DNA of 25,010 nucleotides from Hypsibius dujardini (Eukaryota; Tardigrada; Eutardigrada; Parachela; Hypsibiidae), in NCBI GenBank assembly GCA_001579985.1, contig LRSR01002577.1, positions 1 through 25,010 on the forward strand, given 5' to 3'. The position numbers and the translations under genes are program-made. Shown here piece after piece: positions 10,276 through 21,342 of this stretch. The notes under the pieces were generated by a model. The model was not told where the DNA came from and ran no database searches. It saw nothing but the letters and a program-made list of their open reading frames with translations. Within the stretch, counting starts at the first letter, position 1, and each line of letters begins with the position of its first letter.

Positions 10276-12370
10276 ATGAATATTCTACCGAAGAAAAAGT
10301 AAGTTTTTCCTCATCTCGTAACGCCACTCCTGTCTCCGTGATCACACCTCCACTTGTGCAGGTGGCATGTTCGCACAAAGGACAATATTGCCCGTGTCCG
10401 ACGAGATGAGCAACAGGCGGCGGATGAGGAGAAGGAAAAGCAGCGGAAGAAAGCGTTAGCTGTATGTATGTGTGTTTATGGAAACTTCCTGTGAAATCTG
10501 TATTACTAGTACTGGAATCGTTTGTGCTGTGTAGGAACAAGAAGCTCGAACGGATGTGCTGCGGCGGCAAGCCAGGGAGCGGGTGGAAAGCCTGGGTGGG
10601 GAGGAACTGGCGGGACTGTTTGGGACATCTTCAGATGTTCCGGTGAATGAAGAGCCAAAACCGGCCCAACATGTCAATATTTTTGAGGACGCTGAGCAAG
10701 GGGTACGTTTTTAACCGAGTTGGGAGTTTATTTAGAGTTGAATTGAATCCAAATTCGTTCACGCTAATGGAGAATTAAGCGGGCATGTTGATCTAGCATT
10801 GATCTCCGCGATCGATTGATGAATTGGTTTTATGCGTTTGGTTGTTTTGCTCCTTAGTTGATTGATTGATTTTGAAACACACTCCTACAGACAGCTTGCT
10901 AATAATGCCTCCAAAAGCTTGAAAAAGGATAGATTAATTTTTAGTTTAAATTGAATAGGACTGACTTGGAAATTCATTTTATTTATTTTTACATTGTGCA
11001 TGTACCTGTTGATGTTTTAAAATGAAATTGCAACGAAGTTCTGATAAGCTGTTCTGTTGAATCATCAGCGGCATCACTGATGACTGCTGCAGTTTGCAAA
11101 TACAATTCACTCAACTCAGATAGCTTGAAGAATGGCAGATTGATTTTTAATTCAAGTTAAACTAATTTCATCGTGATTTATTTTTACATTTGCCTGTCGG
11201 TATTTAAAAATTAAATTTTAATCAGCTGTTTATTTGTTCTTATTTAATTCTAATTGCTGTCTTCTATTACATTAGGGATGGCAAAACAAAACAAAATTGA
11301 ACTAGAAAAACTAAAACTAGACTAAAAGGTCTAGTTACGAAACATTTTACGTTTTAGTTCCTAAAAGAAATTAAACTAAAAATCCTTAGTAACTAAGTTT
11401 TAGTTGACTAATTTAGTTTTTTTCATCCCTAAACGCCGTGCGCTGTAATGTAGTCATAACCGCGTGAATATTGTTTTGTTTAATTTAAATATCGAATTCC
11501 ACTACTACTATATATAATATAGGAATAGATAGGATTAGACATACAAGTAATGCAGCCGAGAATATTATTTATATTTATAGGAATGCGAGCAGTTAAAGTT
11601 ACCGTTAAAGGCGTTTTTTAATGCTTTCAGAAAGGCTCCTCATCACTCGTCAACCTGGAACATGAACAGGAAAAGAAGGCGGAACAGGAGAAATATGAGA
11701 AGGGAATCGGCTATTTAACATACCTCGGTCAAAGCGCGCAAGAAGCACAGCGTACGATCACTCAGTAGAACATTTTTAGTGTACCACTGTCGATGGATTG
11801 AATGATCGACTAGGTACTTTACCGTATTTCTTCTGTTTCACAGACGCCAAGCCGTGGTACACCCTGGATCACGACAAGCGAGCAGAAACAAAAACGTCAA
11901 GCGGCATGATCCTCAACAATCCCGTCAAAAACAGCGATGAGAAACTCAAAACCTATTACGACCCCCTTCAAGCCATGAAAGGCTACCTCAGCAGAGGTGC
12001 CAAATCGGAGTCTTCCTCAAAGCCGCTCGCCATTACCGCCTCAGCTTCACAGTTCTCATCTGCTAAGAGGGACTCTTCTCCCAATTCAGAGCTTTCAAAG
12101 AAGCGTCTCAAAAAAGATGAACAGACACCGGAAGTGCCTGAGAGCAAAGGCAAGACCATTGAAGAGCTCCGGCATGAACGTTTACGGAGGGAAGAAAGAG
12201 AACGACAACGGACGAAGCAGTTCCTGGCGGAGAAGAGCGGAACGGTCAGCGCACTTTCCCGATCACAACCGCCTCCGCCGAGGGAAGGGAAGCAGAAATA
12301 TAATTCACAGTTTAATCCCGGTCTTGCGCGGCAAAATATCTACGACTCCGACCGACATGGTCACTACTGA
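10276..12370 (+). CDS. LENG1: LENG1 (leukocyte receptor cluster member 1 homologue), Cir_N-domain protein
   Basis: Five exons: 10276-10298, 10362-10461, 10535-10702, 11631-11751 and 11844-12370. They total 939 nt (312 aa), with GT-AG introns and matching phases. The N-terminus '[20 protein letters not shown]' followed by R-R-D-E is the hallmark of LENG1 and of the Cir_N domain (residues about 1-45), followed by a charged coiled-coil-like stretch. The conserved '[15 protein letters not shown]' plus 'KPWY' spans the exon 4/5 junction, as in animal LENG1. The C-terminal half is low complexity and basic, with '[17 protein letters not shown]' and a terminal '[20 protein letters not shown]' stretch. 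The length is somewhat above the vertebrate protein. LENG1 is poorly characterised; a nuclear, RNA-processing-associated role is inferred from the family, not from this sequence. The start is fixed by the conserved MNILPKK. Confidence 0.93.
11273..11431. mobile_element. MITE-like element in LENG1 intron 3
   Basis: The 159-bp block begins TAGGGATG (11273-11280) and ends with its exact reverse complement CATCCCTA (11424-11431). The interior is built of repeated 'aaactaaaa', 'ctagtt' and 'ttttagtt' words on both strands, so it can fold on itself. The TAGGGATG terminus fits the YAGNGNTG pattern of hAT-type elements. No target-site duplication is visible in the flanks, and no protein is encoded. 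Confidence 0.6.
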
Positions 12371-12439
12371 CTGCTCTCACACACAATTTCACCGGGAATC
12401 GATTGAAAGATTCAGTTGTACATACTCATTAAAAGTGAC

Positions 12440-12445
12440 AATAAA
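12440..12445 (+). terminator. Polyadenylation signal AATAAA for LENG1
   Basis: A canonical hexamer 70 nt after the LENG1 stop codon, before the convergent RMDN1 gene whose stop codon lies at 12502. The two 3' UTRs must be very short or overlap. Confidence 0.65.
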
Positions 12446-12501
12446 ATTAGGAAATTTTGTTAAAATTCTGATTGTGTTGGCCAGGAACCGCTGCAATCCG
12501 T

Positions 12502-14631
12502 TCATTTGCTCTGGTATTGTATTCTGATTCGAACTTCTTGATTGAGTTTCTCTCCTTCCTCCATGGCCTGTAGAGAAAAGAAAAAATAAAACCCGATGAG
12601 TGAAAGCTGGCCGAAAAGCGGTGCCTACGCAGTAAGAGTCGGAAGCGTATGAGACTCTGCGTCACCCACCTTGACGTCTTCCACCGTTTTGGCGTTGAAA
12701 TCCCGCAACTTGGTGAGGTAGACGCCGGCTTTGAGGTAGTCCTTCTCTTTGGTGTAGGCTTTGGCGAGCATCAGCAGGTTCATACTGTAAAAGTTGGGCT
12801 GCACTTGCTCGGCGTGCTCAAAACACCGGATAGCCTGGAAAGAGAAAAGGAGTCTGTTGCATTTTAATTAAATCACATATAAACTATTGAATAGTCGAGT
12901 GAAACTTCATTTACCTCGGAATAGGTGGAAGTTGGGGGACTGGCAAAAAATGCCTCTGCAGCTTTTCGTTGATACCATGCCAGATCAGCAAAACTGTAAT
13001 GCCTGTAATAATGCAACCAAAACGATTAGTTTCCGCAGAGGCATAACGAGGTTCCGGCGGGGACTCCAGCAATTATTGCAGTACCACAGCAACTCTATTT
13101 TTAATTAACTAAAACTTCGGTGCCGCAACCGCTCTATTTAAAACTAAATAAAAGTACGATATCCTAACGTAACCTCGAATTGGGTTTGTGGGAGTCTCGT
13201 TACACCTCTGAGTTCCCGACATGGCGTTGTTTCAACAGTTAGAACTGCCACAATTAAATAGAATTAATCTAATACACCAAGCTCTACTTTAGACAGAAAG
13301 CCGGTTTACATTTTTACTGATATTAGGTCAAAGTCAAAGTGAATAAATTTACATTTTTTGGGAGCTTGTATTTATTAAATAATAAATACTGTACGGTAAT
13401 TACAGAAAAATTTGCCTTGCGACTATATAACTAATTGAATCTTTTTGACCTTTTCGAAATATTTTAGGGCAAAAAACTTATGATTAGTAATTAAACTAAC
13501 TTACACGTAATAATAAATGATATCATCATCCCCGCCAGCGAAATTTGAGTTCTCAACTACTCTCTTCCAAAATCCAAACGTACCAGTATCCGAGGCAATG
13601 GTGACTTGTGGGATCACGAGGGTTCAACTCGATGGATCGCTACATCGAACAAAATAATAAGATAAATATATAGTTAATCAATCAACAGATGGGCCAGCAA
13701 ATGGTCTGGAGACATGTGTAATGATTGACGTTTGATTCAATCAAGCAATTTACTAGCGGTAACATACAGTCGATAAAACATGTTCAACAGGGTCTGCGAC
13801 AGCGCCGTACCTCAAAATGCTGCTTCACTTCGGGAGATCGCTGCAGGCGATACTTCACCCCTTCGTACTTAGCCATTTCATCCAACAAGATGGCGAACCA
13901 CTGAAACGACAAACAGCACTGCATCAACAAATCCGAACTAGACCAATCAATCAATCAAGTGAGCGGACTTGTAAAACTTACCTTATGACAAGCAAAATTC
14001 TCCTCGTCCAATTTCAACGCCTTTTCCGACAGTGCAAACGCCGCATAAATCAGCCTCTTCTTTTCGTCCTCCTTAGCCGATGCCTTGGCTAACTCATACG
14101 TCGCTCGTGCTAGGCGCCACACCAACTCCGGCTCCGAGGAGTCGTTAAAATCCTTCAGAAAATCGTAAAGTTCCCGCATCTCGTTGTGCTCGTAGTGCAT
14201 GTCGGCAGTCCGAAGAACATCATCAAGGGTAGATTTCGGTCCTGAAAATACAAAGGCAACATGTGCAGAGCTCTTCGCATTCAATTTCGTGAAAAAAATA
14301 CGAAAAACTCCGACTGACTTTGCGGCCACTTTCCGTCCAACACTTCCTTAGCGCAGTGGGCGATTTTCACACCGGGAACCAGGCTGAATAGCAGTGCAGG
14401 ACGCTTAACCAAGGTCGAAAAGAGTTTTCTGTCCTGAAAAATACAAAACAAATCTGGCGGATAATGAAAAAATGCGGGAAAACGAAGCCTCATTACCAAC
14501 ATGGCCAACTTGGTTGGGACATTTTTTCGGCAATTCCATGGAAAGCCGTAAGACTTTACTTCCGCTGACCGCCCCACTGCAATCACCATCCGTCCCAATC
14601 GCGTAACGGTCCCGTATATTGTGACTCTCAT
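12502..14631 (-). CDS. RMDN1: Regulator of microtubule dynamics protein 1 (RMDN1-type, TPR-like)
   Basis: Eight exons, given in transcript order by plus-strand coordinates: 14497-14631, 14319-14433, 13982-14241, 13811-13900, 13584-13639, 12915-13002, 12670-12834 and 12502-12567. They sum to 975 nt (324 aa), near the usual family length. Conserved signatures are 'ADMHYEHNEMRELYDFLK', 'ELVWRLARATYELAK', 'CHKWFAILLDEMAKYEG', 'VKQHFERSIELNPRDPTS', 'FADLAWYQRKAAEAFFASPP' then TSTYSEA, and 'AEQVQPNFYSMNLLMLAKAY'. The helical repeats resemble TPRs and fill residues about 90-300. The N-terminus (about 80 residues, basic and hydrophobic) may act in mitochondrial targeting or membrane association, as reported for the family. 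The 56-nt exon 13584-13639 was found only by phase and homology. The first intron (14434-14496) is 63 nt and stop-free. The gene is head-to-head with TBC1D23 and convergent with LENG1. Confidence 0.9.
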
Positions 14632-15033
14632 GGTAACGGTGTCAGAACTTATTAACAAATTTATGATTTTTCGCGATGATTTTCATTCTTTTCAAAATTG
14701 TAAACAAAGTTTGGGGTGTTCCATCCAAGCAAACATGTTCCTTTTGTAGCGAGTTCAACCTGTAACTAGACAGTTCTGTTCTTTAATTATGCAGTTTTTG
14801 TTCCTGGTGAGGAAGAAAGTTCAAACAGATAAAACTTATGTTCACAGTTGAAAAAAAAATGTTCTTCAGTCATAGGAATGTTTATTTACATTTGAATTTG
14901 ATCGTGTGTATTTTACACGTGGCTTGCTAATTTATCTATATATTTCGAAATTCCGAAATCATCTCTCACTTGAGGGAGCAACAAAATAGAGCATTGACAT
15001 ATTAGATTTTCTTCGAGGATTATTTACTTTTCG
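14632..15033. promoter_or_regulatory. Shared (bidirectional) promoter interval between RMDN1 and TBC1D23
   Basis: Only 402 bp separate the two divergently read start codons, so both promoters and both 5' UTRs must lie here unless further upstream non-coding exons exist. I see no clear TATA box or other named motif, and the interval is AT-rich. The assignment is positional only. Confidence 0.5.
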
Positions 15034-16402
15034 ATGGCGGAAGTGAAAGAAAACCTCAAGGCACCTCCCACCGAACGACAAACTTCCAAGGAATCCTCTC
15101 CCGAAGACTTGGAATCCACCGTCAATTCCGCTCCTGGAGACGAGTCATGGACCATGGTTAGCGAATCCAGCATGCCGGACGACATGGCGGCAGATGGGGA
15201 GGGAGAGAACTCGAAGAATCCCGAATGGTGAGAAGATTTTTTGATGTCTCTCCTGTGAAATTCCATTTCGCCGCATTCTTTCAGGATCCCGGAACTGCGA
15301 CAGGCACTGGATGAACAGTGCGGATTGTTTGAAGTTTGTAGGATTGCGAGCGGGCGAGTACTGCCGGAGGATTTGCGAGTGCGAGCTTGGCAGGTGCGTT
15401 AATGGCGTCCTCAGTTTTGGAACGAATTTGCTTATAAGTTGTTTTATGCTACAGGCCTGCTTGGATATTCCCTGGAATGCAGATGAGCAGTCGAGTAACT
15501 TCAGCAGTTGGGATGGCATGTTCAGCCTGGAGTCACAGTCTGTTTTGCGGGAGCAGTGCAAGAAGATGATTGGTATGGAATTCCGTCGCTTGATTGGTTG
15601 ATTTACAAGGAGTTTCAGTTAGATTTTTGAATACTCTGCATAACTTAGATTGCTTGACTGAAAAGCTTTAGTTTTAGCTAATATTTCTGTTATCGTTGGG
15701 CTTTAAATTTATTCTAAGTTCACAGTAATTATAGTAACGAAATAAATCAATCTATTCAAATAGCTCGGATCTTTGGTTAACATGAACTTTAGCCCTAAAA
15801 GAAAGTATTTCTCTGCTGGATGATGTGTTTTCCAGTATTTGAATACTAGATTTATCTCCTATTATGCTTTTAATTTTGAATGTATTTTAATTTATTTAGA
15901 TTAATAAGTCATCAGGTCTTGAATTTTTCTTTAGATAAATGTGATTTGGAAACTGAAGCGGAAAAATTATCCGCCCAGAGCGACATCGAATCGGTCATCA
16001 CCGCCTTCTGCTCCACTCGAAAGGTGGACTATGTCCCCCATTCCGGCTGGCTGGAGATTTTGGAGGCCTTAGTACACTTTGAGTTGCCTACCTCATTGCT
16101 CTATGAGTTCTTCTCAGTCATTCTCAAGAAGTACGTCCCGAAAGACGGACCGAAGAACGAAGTCATCCACCACCTATTCCGTCTAATTGTTCTATATCAC
16201 GATCCGGAGTTATGCAACTTTATCGACTCTAAGCGGGTTACGTTCGACAAATTTTCCACCACCTGGGTTAGTAGCCTCTTGAGTCGATTATTGCTAGAAG
16301 TGGTATTTAATCAATCTCTTCGTCCAGCTACTTCCAGACAGATAGACAAGTAGGCAGGCAGAAGGATCGAACAGATAGAATAACAGGCAGACTCAGACAG
16401 AC

Positions 16403-16440
<38 letters not shown>

Positions 16441-17507
16441 GCAGATAGACAGACAAACAGGCAGATAGACCGCCTGATAGATAGACAGACAGACGCAGGC
16501 AGACAGTCAGGCAGCCACTCTGGCTGCTGGGCGTCACGTACATTAATGATGAGCCTACGGTCGATTGTCAGTCGAACACTAACTCTGCAAATCAAACATT
16601 ATCATATTGCGATTAATTGGGACTTGTTCTTTCTTTTTTCGGTCGTTCCAGTTTGCCTCGTTGTTAGCTGCCAGCTGTAAAGTGGACACCCTGAATGCGG
16701 TTTGGGATATCTATTTCCAAAATGATGATCCGTTCCTCGTCATGTTTCTGGGACTGGTTCTCCTCGAAAGCCAGAGGTTTGCGGGACTTGTTTTCTCCGA
16801 TTGCGCATATGGCTCTCACGTTCTCAGTTTTTGTTCACAGGGATCAGATAATGGAACGAAAAGAGGATTCCAAAGAGGAACTTTGCAGTAAGCAATCTGG
16901 ATATAGTTTTTTATCGCTGTAATTTGGTTTAAATGAAAGTATTAGTGGTTACTTCTTCTGGCTAAAATTCACTCCGTTTTATTTTATTTGAGTTATTGTC
17001 ATTTTATATTCAAATTATTGTTTATTTTTGTCAGCTTTCCTGAAAGAAATTCCAGCCGGTATGGCACCGGAGGATGTCGTGGACTTCTACGAGATCGCTA
17101 ATAGTTACCTCGTGACCACACCGAAATCTCTTCGAGAGGTAAGCGAGTGAGTGTATCTATCAAGCGGAGCGAAATTTTCATCCGCCTGATGCGTTACTGG
17201 AATCGTCATCAATATTTTGCACAGGCAAATTGGACGACCCTCTTCGGCTCGAGACCGGTCTCTCCAACGAAGCGCCTTCACATTCCCATCCCGCAAGCGC
17301 TTTGTCTTCCTGTGACGACCGACGAAATCGTCACGGCTGCCACGCGACATTCCGGTTGTCGATTCTTTGTCATCGACTGCCGGCCTCCGGAGCAGTACAA
17401 TAGTGGTCATTTGGTCACTGCCTTCCATCTTGACGCACAACTGGTACAAACGTCGCTGTCCGGTTTAGTCTTCTAGTTCTTTTCTTTTCAGCTCGGTTGA
17501 CTATCTA

Positions 17508-17576
<69 letters not shown>

Positions 17577-19525
17577 GTATGCCGGCCTTTCTGCCCGGCT
17601 GTCTGTCTCCCTGTATATTGTCTCTGAAGTTGGTCTACCAACTTGGTATGTTCCCACCTTCCTTCCTATTTGTATCCGTCTGCGTGATTTGTCTTGGCGG
17701 CCTTCTTATTCGTCTCCGGACTGCATTTGTTCCCTCTTCCAGCTTATTCAAGATGCCCCCGCTTTTAACGCCGCTGTGGACCGCCTCCTAGCCTCCCAGA
17801 AGCAAGCCATAGAAGCCAACAGTGTTGCCGGCGGCGAACACCTCTGCTTCATGGGCAGCGGCTTCGAGGCTGAGGACCAATACGTCCACATGGTGGTGGC
17901 GCGGATGCTACAACGCCATCATAAATACGTGTCTGTCGCCGATGGGGGCTACGAGGCGCTGCTGTTTTACATCGAAGCCAACGCCCTGGAAGCGGATCGA
18001 GTTCTGGCTGGGACCGATGTGAAAAAGGCTAAAGGAAAGCAGACGGAGGTGGTGGCTAAACCGACTGCTGTGACGGCCAGTTCTTCCTTTTTCGGCAAGC
18101 TGACCAGTGCTATGAAAACGCAGCTACCGATTGTCAAAGATAAAGTAGGGAGAAAGTAACTTGGAGTTTTGCGTTTCTATAGAAAAAAAGTTGGAAATGA
18201 TGCATGTCACATAAACAGACAAGCAGATAGACACACACACACAGGCAGCCCAACGGACAGTCAGACAAACGCACGGAGACATGCGGCTTGTGGACTTAAA
18301 TTCTTTATTGATGTTCACAGATAGCGACATATATATCCAATCCGCAAGCTTCAACGTCTTCCGCTCCCGTCAGACACGTCAGTGCGGATGATAGGCCACG
18401 GAAAGCCCAATACCGACCGCAAAACGTTTTTGTCTTCGACGAAGAGGACGAGGATTACGAGGACAAACTGGATCTCTCCGATGGCGACCTGCAGAATTGG
18501 AAGGAGTTCATCAGGCGACCTGATGTGCTGGCACATTTCGAGTGCAGAGAATACGTTTCCAATGACCAAGCAGTGCCTGCGTAAGTGTGCCCGCCTGCAA
18601 CATCGTATGCTTCCTCTGTTTTCGGCCTGTGTAGTTTTCTCTTTGCATACACCCATGACTTCCTACCTGTCTGATTATCTGTCTACTGTCTTTTCGTCTG
18701 TCTGTCTCTTCATCAATCAATCAGTTAGTCAGTTAGTCAGTGTTTATTCTGCCTGTCTCTCTGTCCGTCCGCCTATTGTTGGTTTGTGTGCCTATCAGTC
18801 TGTCGTCAGCCTTTCTGTCTGTCTGCTGTCAGTCTGTCAGTTAATCTGTCTGTCTGTCTGTCATTCGTCAGGCTGGCAGTCTGTCTTTCTGTCTGCCGTC
18901 GATCGGTCAGTCAATCTCTATCTGTCTGTCTGTCTGTCTGTCTGTCTTTCTGTCTGTCTGTCTGCATATCTACTTGTACATAAGTTTGTCGTTCACCATG
19001 ATTGCCTGCCTGCCTACGTACCTTCTAGCTTGTCTTGTCTAGTTGTCTGGATGTTTAAGCCGCCGTTTACGCCTCTGAGTGACTCACGAACTGCTTCTTT
19101 CAGTCTGCTGGTGATTTCCGAGACGGACATTTACAATTTCCGGCCGTCTGCGGACCAACCGGAAATGGCCACCATGATATCGCAGCACTCCCTGATGGAC
19201 GTGCTGAAAATTGTCTGCCGCCGAAAAATTCCCGAATTAATCACCATCAAGTACGGCACGATGGAGGGCCGCGACGTGGTGGTAACGGATATCGAGCGGT
19301 GAGTGTTTCTTTCATCACACAGGCGCGGCGGCGTTGCCCATTTTATGTGTGCCGACCTTATCAGTGTTATTCTCCTGTTTGAAAACTGCTTTATGGGTGC
19401 TTTCGTCTACTGCGTCTATATACAGATTCTACATCGCCAAGTCTGGAGACGCCATAAAGGCCATGAAACTGCAGATCCTAAAGATTATATCCGAAAACGA
19501 GGGCCGGCAGTTTGAAATGGAGTAA
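15034..19525 (+). CDS. TBC1D23: TBC1 domain family member 23 (endosome-to-Golgi vesicle tethering adaptor)
   Basis: Twelve exons: 15034-15227, 15285-15393, 15455-15572, 15935-16266, 16652-16776, 16841-16887, 17035-17138, 17225-17443, 17743-18144, 18321-18580, 19104-19298 and 19426-19525. The sum is 2205 nt (734 aa), slightly longer than the human protein. Residues about 65-320 form the TBC domain ('LPEDLRVRAWQACL', 'DIESVITAFCSTRKVDY', 'HHLFRLIVLYHDPELC', 'NAVWDIYFQNDDPFLVMFL'). The IxxDxxR and YxQ catalytic fingers are absent ('YVPHSGW' at the second), as in the inactive family TBC. A rhodanese-like domain lies at about 355-500 ('RFFVIDCRPPEQYNSGHL', 'GGEHLCFMGSG', 'YVSVADGGYEAL'). An acidic linker ('VFDEEDEDYEDKLDLSDGD') precedes the C-terminal PH-like domain at about 600-730 ('RRKIPELITIKYGTMEGRD'). 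Family knowledge: the N-terminus binds golgins and the C-terminus binds the WASH-complex subunit FAM21. Introns 4, 8 and 10 carry tetranucleotide arrays. Confidence 0.95.
16334..16515. repeat. CAGA/GACA tetranucleotide array, TBC1D23 intron 4
   Basis: Interrupted GACA units mixed with 'gata' and 'ggca' variants; the purest stretch is about 16393-16434. On the minus strand it reads as repeated Ser-Val-Cys-Leu peptides, which are artefacts of the repeat. Confidence 0.95.
17508..17576. repeat. Pure TCTG tetranucleotide array, TBC1D23 intron 8
   Basis: About 17 uninterrupted TCTG units. Relative to the transcript this is the complementary orientation to the intron 4 array. An imperfect tail with further 'tgtc' words continues to about 17620. 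Confidence 0.97.
18205..18282. repeat. Degenerate CAGA/CA repeat, TBC1D23 intron 9
   Basis: Scattered 'cagaca' and 'gatagaca' words surround a short CA run at about 18231-18243. It occupies most of the short intron between exons 9 and 10. Confidence 0.75.
18664..18972. repeat. Long degenerate TCTG repeat, TBC1D23 intron 10
   Basis: TCTG units interspersed with 'tcag', 'tcaat' and 'gccg' variants over about 300 bp; the purest part is about 18920-18963. The long stop-free frame spanning it (18382-19302) reads exon 10 in the wrong frame and then the repeat, so it is not a gene. Confidence 0.93.
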
Positions 19526-19816
19526 TTTGTGCAAGTACCGAGAGTGGGCATAGTACCATGCAATGCTTATTTTTATTTATTTGTTAACGAGGTGAAGTGC
19601 TGCTGCTGATGGGAGTCAGGCCAGATATTTTTAAGAAAGTCTGCTTGTTCGGTTGGCATGGGTCGGCTTGAAGTGGGTGTTGACTTGACAGGCATGACGT
19701 CGATGTTTTTTTTCTACCTCGTACTATTTTTCTCAACGATTCTTCCCGGTGGCCTACTTGTAAATTTCGCATTGTCGTATAGACCCTTTGCCATCGTCGC
19801 TCAGCTGGAAGAGAGC

Positions 19817-19822
19817 AATAAA
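19817..19822 (+). terminator. Polyadenylation signal AATAAA for TBC1D23
   Basis: A canonical hexamer 292 nt after the stop codon, the first good signal downstream. It precedes the 19.9-kb repeat array. Confidence 0.55.
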
Positions 19823-19909
19823 CATTTTAGTGTGAAAAATGCCGATGCAGACAGGCGACTAACCGAAAGGCAAACAGCACGATCAAAAGGCAGAAAGAAC
19901 AAAAGAACG

Positions 19910-19927
19910 ACAGACAGGCAGGCAGGC

Positions 19928-19992
<65 letters not shown>

Positions 19993-20040
19993 AACAGACA
20001 GGCAGACAGACAGTGACAGGAAGGCAGACAGGGATGCAGA
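19910..20040. repeat. CAGA/GACA array downstream of TBC1D23
   Basis: Nearly pure ACAG units at 19926-19974, with 'caaa' and 'ggca' variants after. The open frames across it on both strands (Asp-Arg-Gln-Thr on plus, Ser-Val-Cys-Leu on minus) are repeat artefacts. Confidence 0.95.
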
Positions 20041-21298
20041 CGAGATTGACAAACTGCTGGTGGATGGAGGCACAATATCGACGAGGTTAGTTTCACGAAT
20101 GACAAGAACAAGACGGCAAATTGCTCCTGACTGACACACATAGCCCAATTCAGTGACTCAAGTTTCACTACTTTAAAATTAAACACATTCAATTTAAATG
20201 CTTCGTAAATTCGGAGGTTGTATATTTCACAGCTTACATCCGTTACAGAGTCTGTTTGAACGAATCCCGTAAATTGATTCCAAATAAACTTTATGTAACT
20301 TTCCCACGACTTTTTTGCAATTTAATCCACATACGGAGAGGCAAAAGATGAAATCGACTGACAACATTTCAGTAGTTGAGAAGCCAGATATTATGAGGGA
20401 GTGCCGAATAGATGGCAGACATCCTCCGACTATATGCACGTTACACCGCGAATGTTCCATAACGACTGACTTTGAAACGGGACGCTGTAAACGAACAACG
20501 GTCAACACTCAACAAACGCACGGCCTATCATAGGGCGATATATACGTACAGGCAAATCGATTTAATGATTTTCGTTCACGTGAACACACAGGCCATCACA
20601 TCCAGCCAGCCTTGCAGTAAGCCAAAATCATCCAGGTCAGCAGAATTCCCTGGTCTACCGGCGGCTGACTCATGTACCTGCCCTTCAACAATTATGTAAG
20701 GCCGACTGGGACTCGTCGGGACGCACATCATTTCATGTTACAGCACTGCTTACTCACATCCATCAACATACAATTATTTGAAAATTGTTATTATTGACAA
20801 AAATTCAATTTTTTTTCGGTGTGCTACTCAGACACAGACACAGACGCAGCCACAGACACATTAGAATTACATACACAGATCACTCTAATAAACCACTAGC
20901 CCCCACAGAGCGGAGAGATCCGCCCACACCCCCCCCCAATAGTATACTGCCCATAGCACTTCTCAGTCTCAAGGTAACGCAACTTCTACCTGTAGTAGGC
21001 CTGTGCCTCTCTGACCGTAGACTAAACCTGTAGAGGTGAGCATTTTAAGCAGCAGCGTAATCGAGCAGAACGTTTGCTTACACTGACAAGGCAGAGTTGT
21101 GTGTCGGCCACCACGACGGCGGCACCGTCATATTCCATTTCAGCACCGACCCCTGCCTCATACTCTGTACACTTTCATATGAATGGCTACGTCGCTACGT
21201 ACAGCCATTATGACGGCAACACACCGGAGAGAGAGGAATGTGTGTGACGACGGCGACTGCGAAGAACCGAAACCACGAGAGGTTGTTAAAATTTTCGC

Positions 21299-21342
21299 GT
21301 GGTGTGGTTGGTGCTGGTGTGTGTGTCTGTGTGTGTGTGTCC
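21299..21342. repeat. GT-rich microsatellite
   Basis: Starts 'gtggtgtggttggtgctggt' and ends in GT runs interrupted by 'tct'. It is a simple low-complexity tract. Confidence 0.85.

Noticed and set aside
16334-16515. CRISPR-like or satellite interpretation of the regular repeat arrays
   Set aside because: The units are 4 nt with no unique spacers, so these are microsatellites in a eukaryotic gene.
16311-16595. Cys/Ser/Leu-rich minus-strand open frames (Ser-Val-Cys-Leu repeats)
   Set aside because: These are direct translations of the GACA/TCTG tetranucleotide array in an intron; the same peptide appears wherever the array occurs.
17497-18159. A single 220-codon gene spanning the TCTG array and exon 9
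   Set aside because: Only its 3' half (from 17743) matches TBC1D23. The 5' half is intron repeat, and the TAA at 18157-18159 is bypassed by the donor at 18145.
18382-19302. A 306-codon open frame
   Set aside because: It reads TBC1D23 exon 10 out of frame, then the repeat, then exon 11; the spliced model explains both exons.
19658-20134. 158-codon frame with Asp-Arg-Gln-Thr repeats
   Set aside because: It is mostly the GACA array, and the non-repeat part has no recognisable domain.
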